Assembly (NCBI RefSeq): GCF_008369165.1
Contig: NZ_VOBA01000001.1
Coordinates: forward strand, 1,915,630 to 1,979,629
DNA length: 64,000 bases
Direction of reading: 5' to 3'
DNA from: Dietzia sp. ANT_WB102
GTDB lineage: Bacteria > Actinomycetota > Actinomycetes > Mycobacteriales > Mycobacteriaceae
The notes under the pieces are model-generated. The model did not search any database, had not been told where the DNA came from, and saw only the letters and a list, made by a program, of their open reading frames with translations. Positions 62,759 through 64,000 of this stretch are shown here, one piece after another. The position numbers were made by a program, and so were the translations under genes. Numbering within the stretch: the stretch's first letter is position 1; the number at the start of each line of letters is the position of its first letter.

Positions 62759-63496
62759 ATGACTGCGCAGCTGACGTCCCCGAATGGTCGCTCTCGTGTG
62801 CGGAGTGTCGCCGGGGTCGCCGGGGTTCTGGCCTCGTTGATGGCGATCAATCTCACCGCCAATCTGGCTGCGCTGCCCTTCCGCGAATGGATCGTTCCCC
62901 TGGCCGTGCTCACCCTCGTGGTGGTGGTCAAGGCGTGGGGCATGAGGTGGGCGGAGCTGGGACTTTCGGTGCAGCACATGCCCCGCGGTCTCGCGTACGG
63001 CCTCGCAGCGACGGTTGTCGTGGCGGCAGTGGTCACGGCGGGGTGCCTGATCCCCGCGACGAGCCCGTTCTTCCTGTCCGAGCGCTACTCGGATTTGCGC
63101 ATGGCGGTGTTCTCGGCGTTGGTGTTGATCCCCCTGATGACGGTCTTGCCGGAGGAGTTCGCGTTCCGCGGGGTCCTGCAGGGCGCGCTCGAGCGGACCT
63201 TCGGTACAACCGGGGTCTTTGTGATCGGGTCGCTGGCGTTCGGCCTGTGGCATGTCACGTCGTCGCTCGGGCTCACGGCTGGGAACGCCGGCCTCGCGGA
63301 CGTGCTCGGGACCGGCCTGGGGGGTCAGATCGCGGGTATCGGCTTGGCGGTGGCAGCGACCTCGGTGGCGGGGGCGGGCTTCATCTGGATCCGCCGCCGC
63401 AGCAGCAGCCTCCTCGCCCCGATCGGCCTGCACTGGGCGTTCAACGCCGTGGGTGCGCTCGCCGCGGCAGTCACGTGGCGCGCCCTGGCCGGCTGA
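62759..63496 (+). CDS. CPBP-family intramembrane glutamic endopeptidase
   Basis: This 245-residue membrane protein has about eight hydrophobic segments and the CPBP (Rce1/Abi) motif PEEFAFRGVLQG near residue 137, with later His residues in FGLWHVTSS and the LHWAFN region. Members cut prenylated proteins or bacteriocin-like peptides. A TATCGT hexamer at 62745-62750 lies eight bases before the ATG, another leaderless candidate. Its 3' end overlaps the convergent transporter gene by 26 nt. Confidence 0.88.
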   Translation: MTAQLTSPNGRSRVRSVAGVAGVLASLMAINLTANLAALPFREWIVPLAVLTLVVVVKAWGMRWAELGLSVQHMPRGLAYGLAATVVVAAVVTAGCLIPATSPFFLSERYSDLRMAVFSALVLIPLMTVLPEEFAFRGVLQGALERTFGTTGVFVIGSLAFGLWHVTSSLGLTAGNAGLADVLGTGLGGQIAGIGLAVAATSVAGAGFIWIRRRSSSLLAPIGLHWAFNAVGALAAAVTWRALAG

Positions 63497-64000
63497 CCAC
63501 CACCCACGTCGCGGTCACGGCGACGACCGCGCAGACCGCCATCACCACGGCCAGTGGTACCGCCGAGTCCGGCCCGGCGATTCCGGTAAGCGGCGAGACC
63601 AGGGCGGCACCGGCGAACTGGCAGGCACCGAGCAGCGCGGAGCCGGTACCGGAGCGGCCCCGGGTGGTCTGCATCGATAGCGCCGCCGCGTTGGGGAGAA
63701 CCAGGCCAATCGACGTTGTGAGGAGTACGAACGAGACGGTGACCGGCGCCAGGTGCAGTTCCCCGGAAGGGGAGAGCGCGACCACGACGGCGAAGCTCGC
63801 GACCGCGATGACGACGCCGGCCATCCCGGTGGCCATCACCTTCTCCGGTCGGAACCTCCCGACGAAGCGGGCACCCGCGAGGTTTGACACCAGGATGCCC
63901 AGGGCGTTGACGGTGAACGCCACCGAATAGGCAGTCGGCGAGAGCCCGATCATGTCCTGGTAGACGAACGGACTCGCGGAGATGTACGCGAACAGGACCC
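63471..64000 (-). CDS. MFS transporter, C-terminal part (cut by window edge)
   Basis: The minus-strand frame enters from the right edge and ends at 63471, giving the last 176 residues of a major facilitator protein of the Bcr/CflA drug-efflux type. It shows SPFVYQDMIGLSPTAYSVAF, NAAALSMQTTRGRSGTGSALLG and about five transmembrane segments. The N-terminal half lies outside. It overlaps the CPBP gene by 26 nt at the 3' end. Confidence 0.85.
   Translation of the reverse strand, partial: VLFAYISASPFVYQDMIGLSPTAYSVAFTVNALGILVSNLAGARFVGRFRPEKVMATGMAGVVIAVASFAVVVALSPSGELHLAPVTVSFVLLTTSIGLVLPNAAALSMQTTRGRSGTGSALLGACQFAGAALVSPLTGIAGPDSAVPLAVVMAVCAVVAVTATWVVVSRPGRAT

Overview
The window is high-GC actinobacterial DNA, most likely from the Mycobacteriales (a Dietzia, Gordonia or Rhodococcus type of organism). 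Three things point there: a block from about 3.2 to 14.8 kb whose gene order matches Mycobacterium tuberculosis Rv1095 to Rv1112 (phoH2, fumC, glpX, DUF4245, xseB, xseA, lipid-droplet protein, ispH, DUF6542, ychF); an LGFP-repeat lipoprotein; and a monomeric NADP isocitrate dehydrogenase. GTG and TTG starts and 1-4 nt gene overlaps are common. Several housekeeping genes have a -10-like hexamer only 6-8 nt before the start codon, which suggests leaderless mRNAs. No tRNA, rRNA, CRISPR array, transposase or phage gene was seen.

Layout. 0-3 kb: an acyl-CoA/alcohol oxidation cluster (alcohol dehydrogenase on the minus strand; acyl-CoA dehydrogenase, SDR and MaoC hydratase on the plus strand). 3-15 kb: the conserved housekeeping block, opened by a small ORF that overlaps the PIN-PhoH gene inside a hairpin-rich leader. 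15-18 kb: a MetE-core methionine synthase (MesD type) with its DUF1852 partner (MesX type) and a divergent LysR regulator. 18-31 kb: a mosaic of single genes: YtoQ, Mug glycosylase, a DUF385-like reductase, an alanine-dehydrogenase-like enzyme, isocitrate dehydrogenase, dodecin, a PEP-mutase-like enzyme, a membrane-lipase fusion, an RluA pseudouridine synthase, an LLM oxidoreductase and a photolyase. Remnants of VOC and RibD-C genes lie between them.

32.7-49.7 kb is a polysaccharide locus built from facing blocks. A plus-strand, translationally coupled block makes and modifies an NDP-sugar: two TylC3-like C-methyltransferases, a CDP-sugar nucleotidyltransferase, a PIG-L deacetylase, an SDR and a class III aminotransferase. 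It ends with a secreted GHL15-type hydrolase. A minus-strand block carries three GT4 glycosyltransferases, a Wzx flippase, a Wzz-like protein and a Wzy polymerase, and a GT2 glycosyltransferase is divergent. No 4,6-dehydratase or priming transferase lies in the window.

49.7-64 kb: an arylsulfatase with an SBF-family transporter, ilvD, phoU, then a five-gene operon (DUF4242 protein, acyl-CoA-dehydrogenase-like protein, NMT1/taurine-type ABC importer) behind a perfect 7+7 palindromic operator. After it come nitrobindin, DUF488, DUF808, MpaB-type oxygenase and CPBP protease genes, and the C-terminal half of an MFS transporter cut by the window edge.

The best candidates for undescribed biology are the CDP-sugar block with a class III aminotransferase and no dehydratase, the DUF4242/ACAD/ABC operon with its operator, and the phoH leader ORF with mutually exclusive hairpins. 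The mesX-mesD pair is a recently described type of system that is worth confirming in this lineage.
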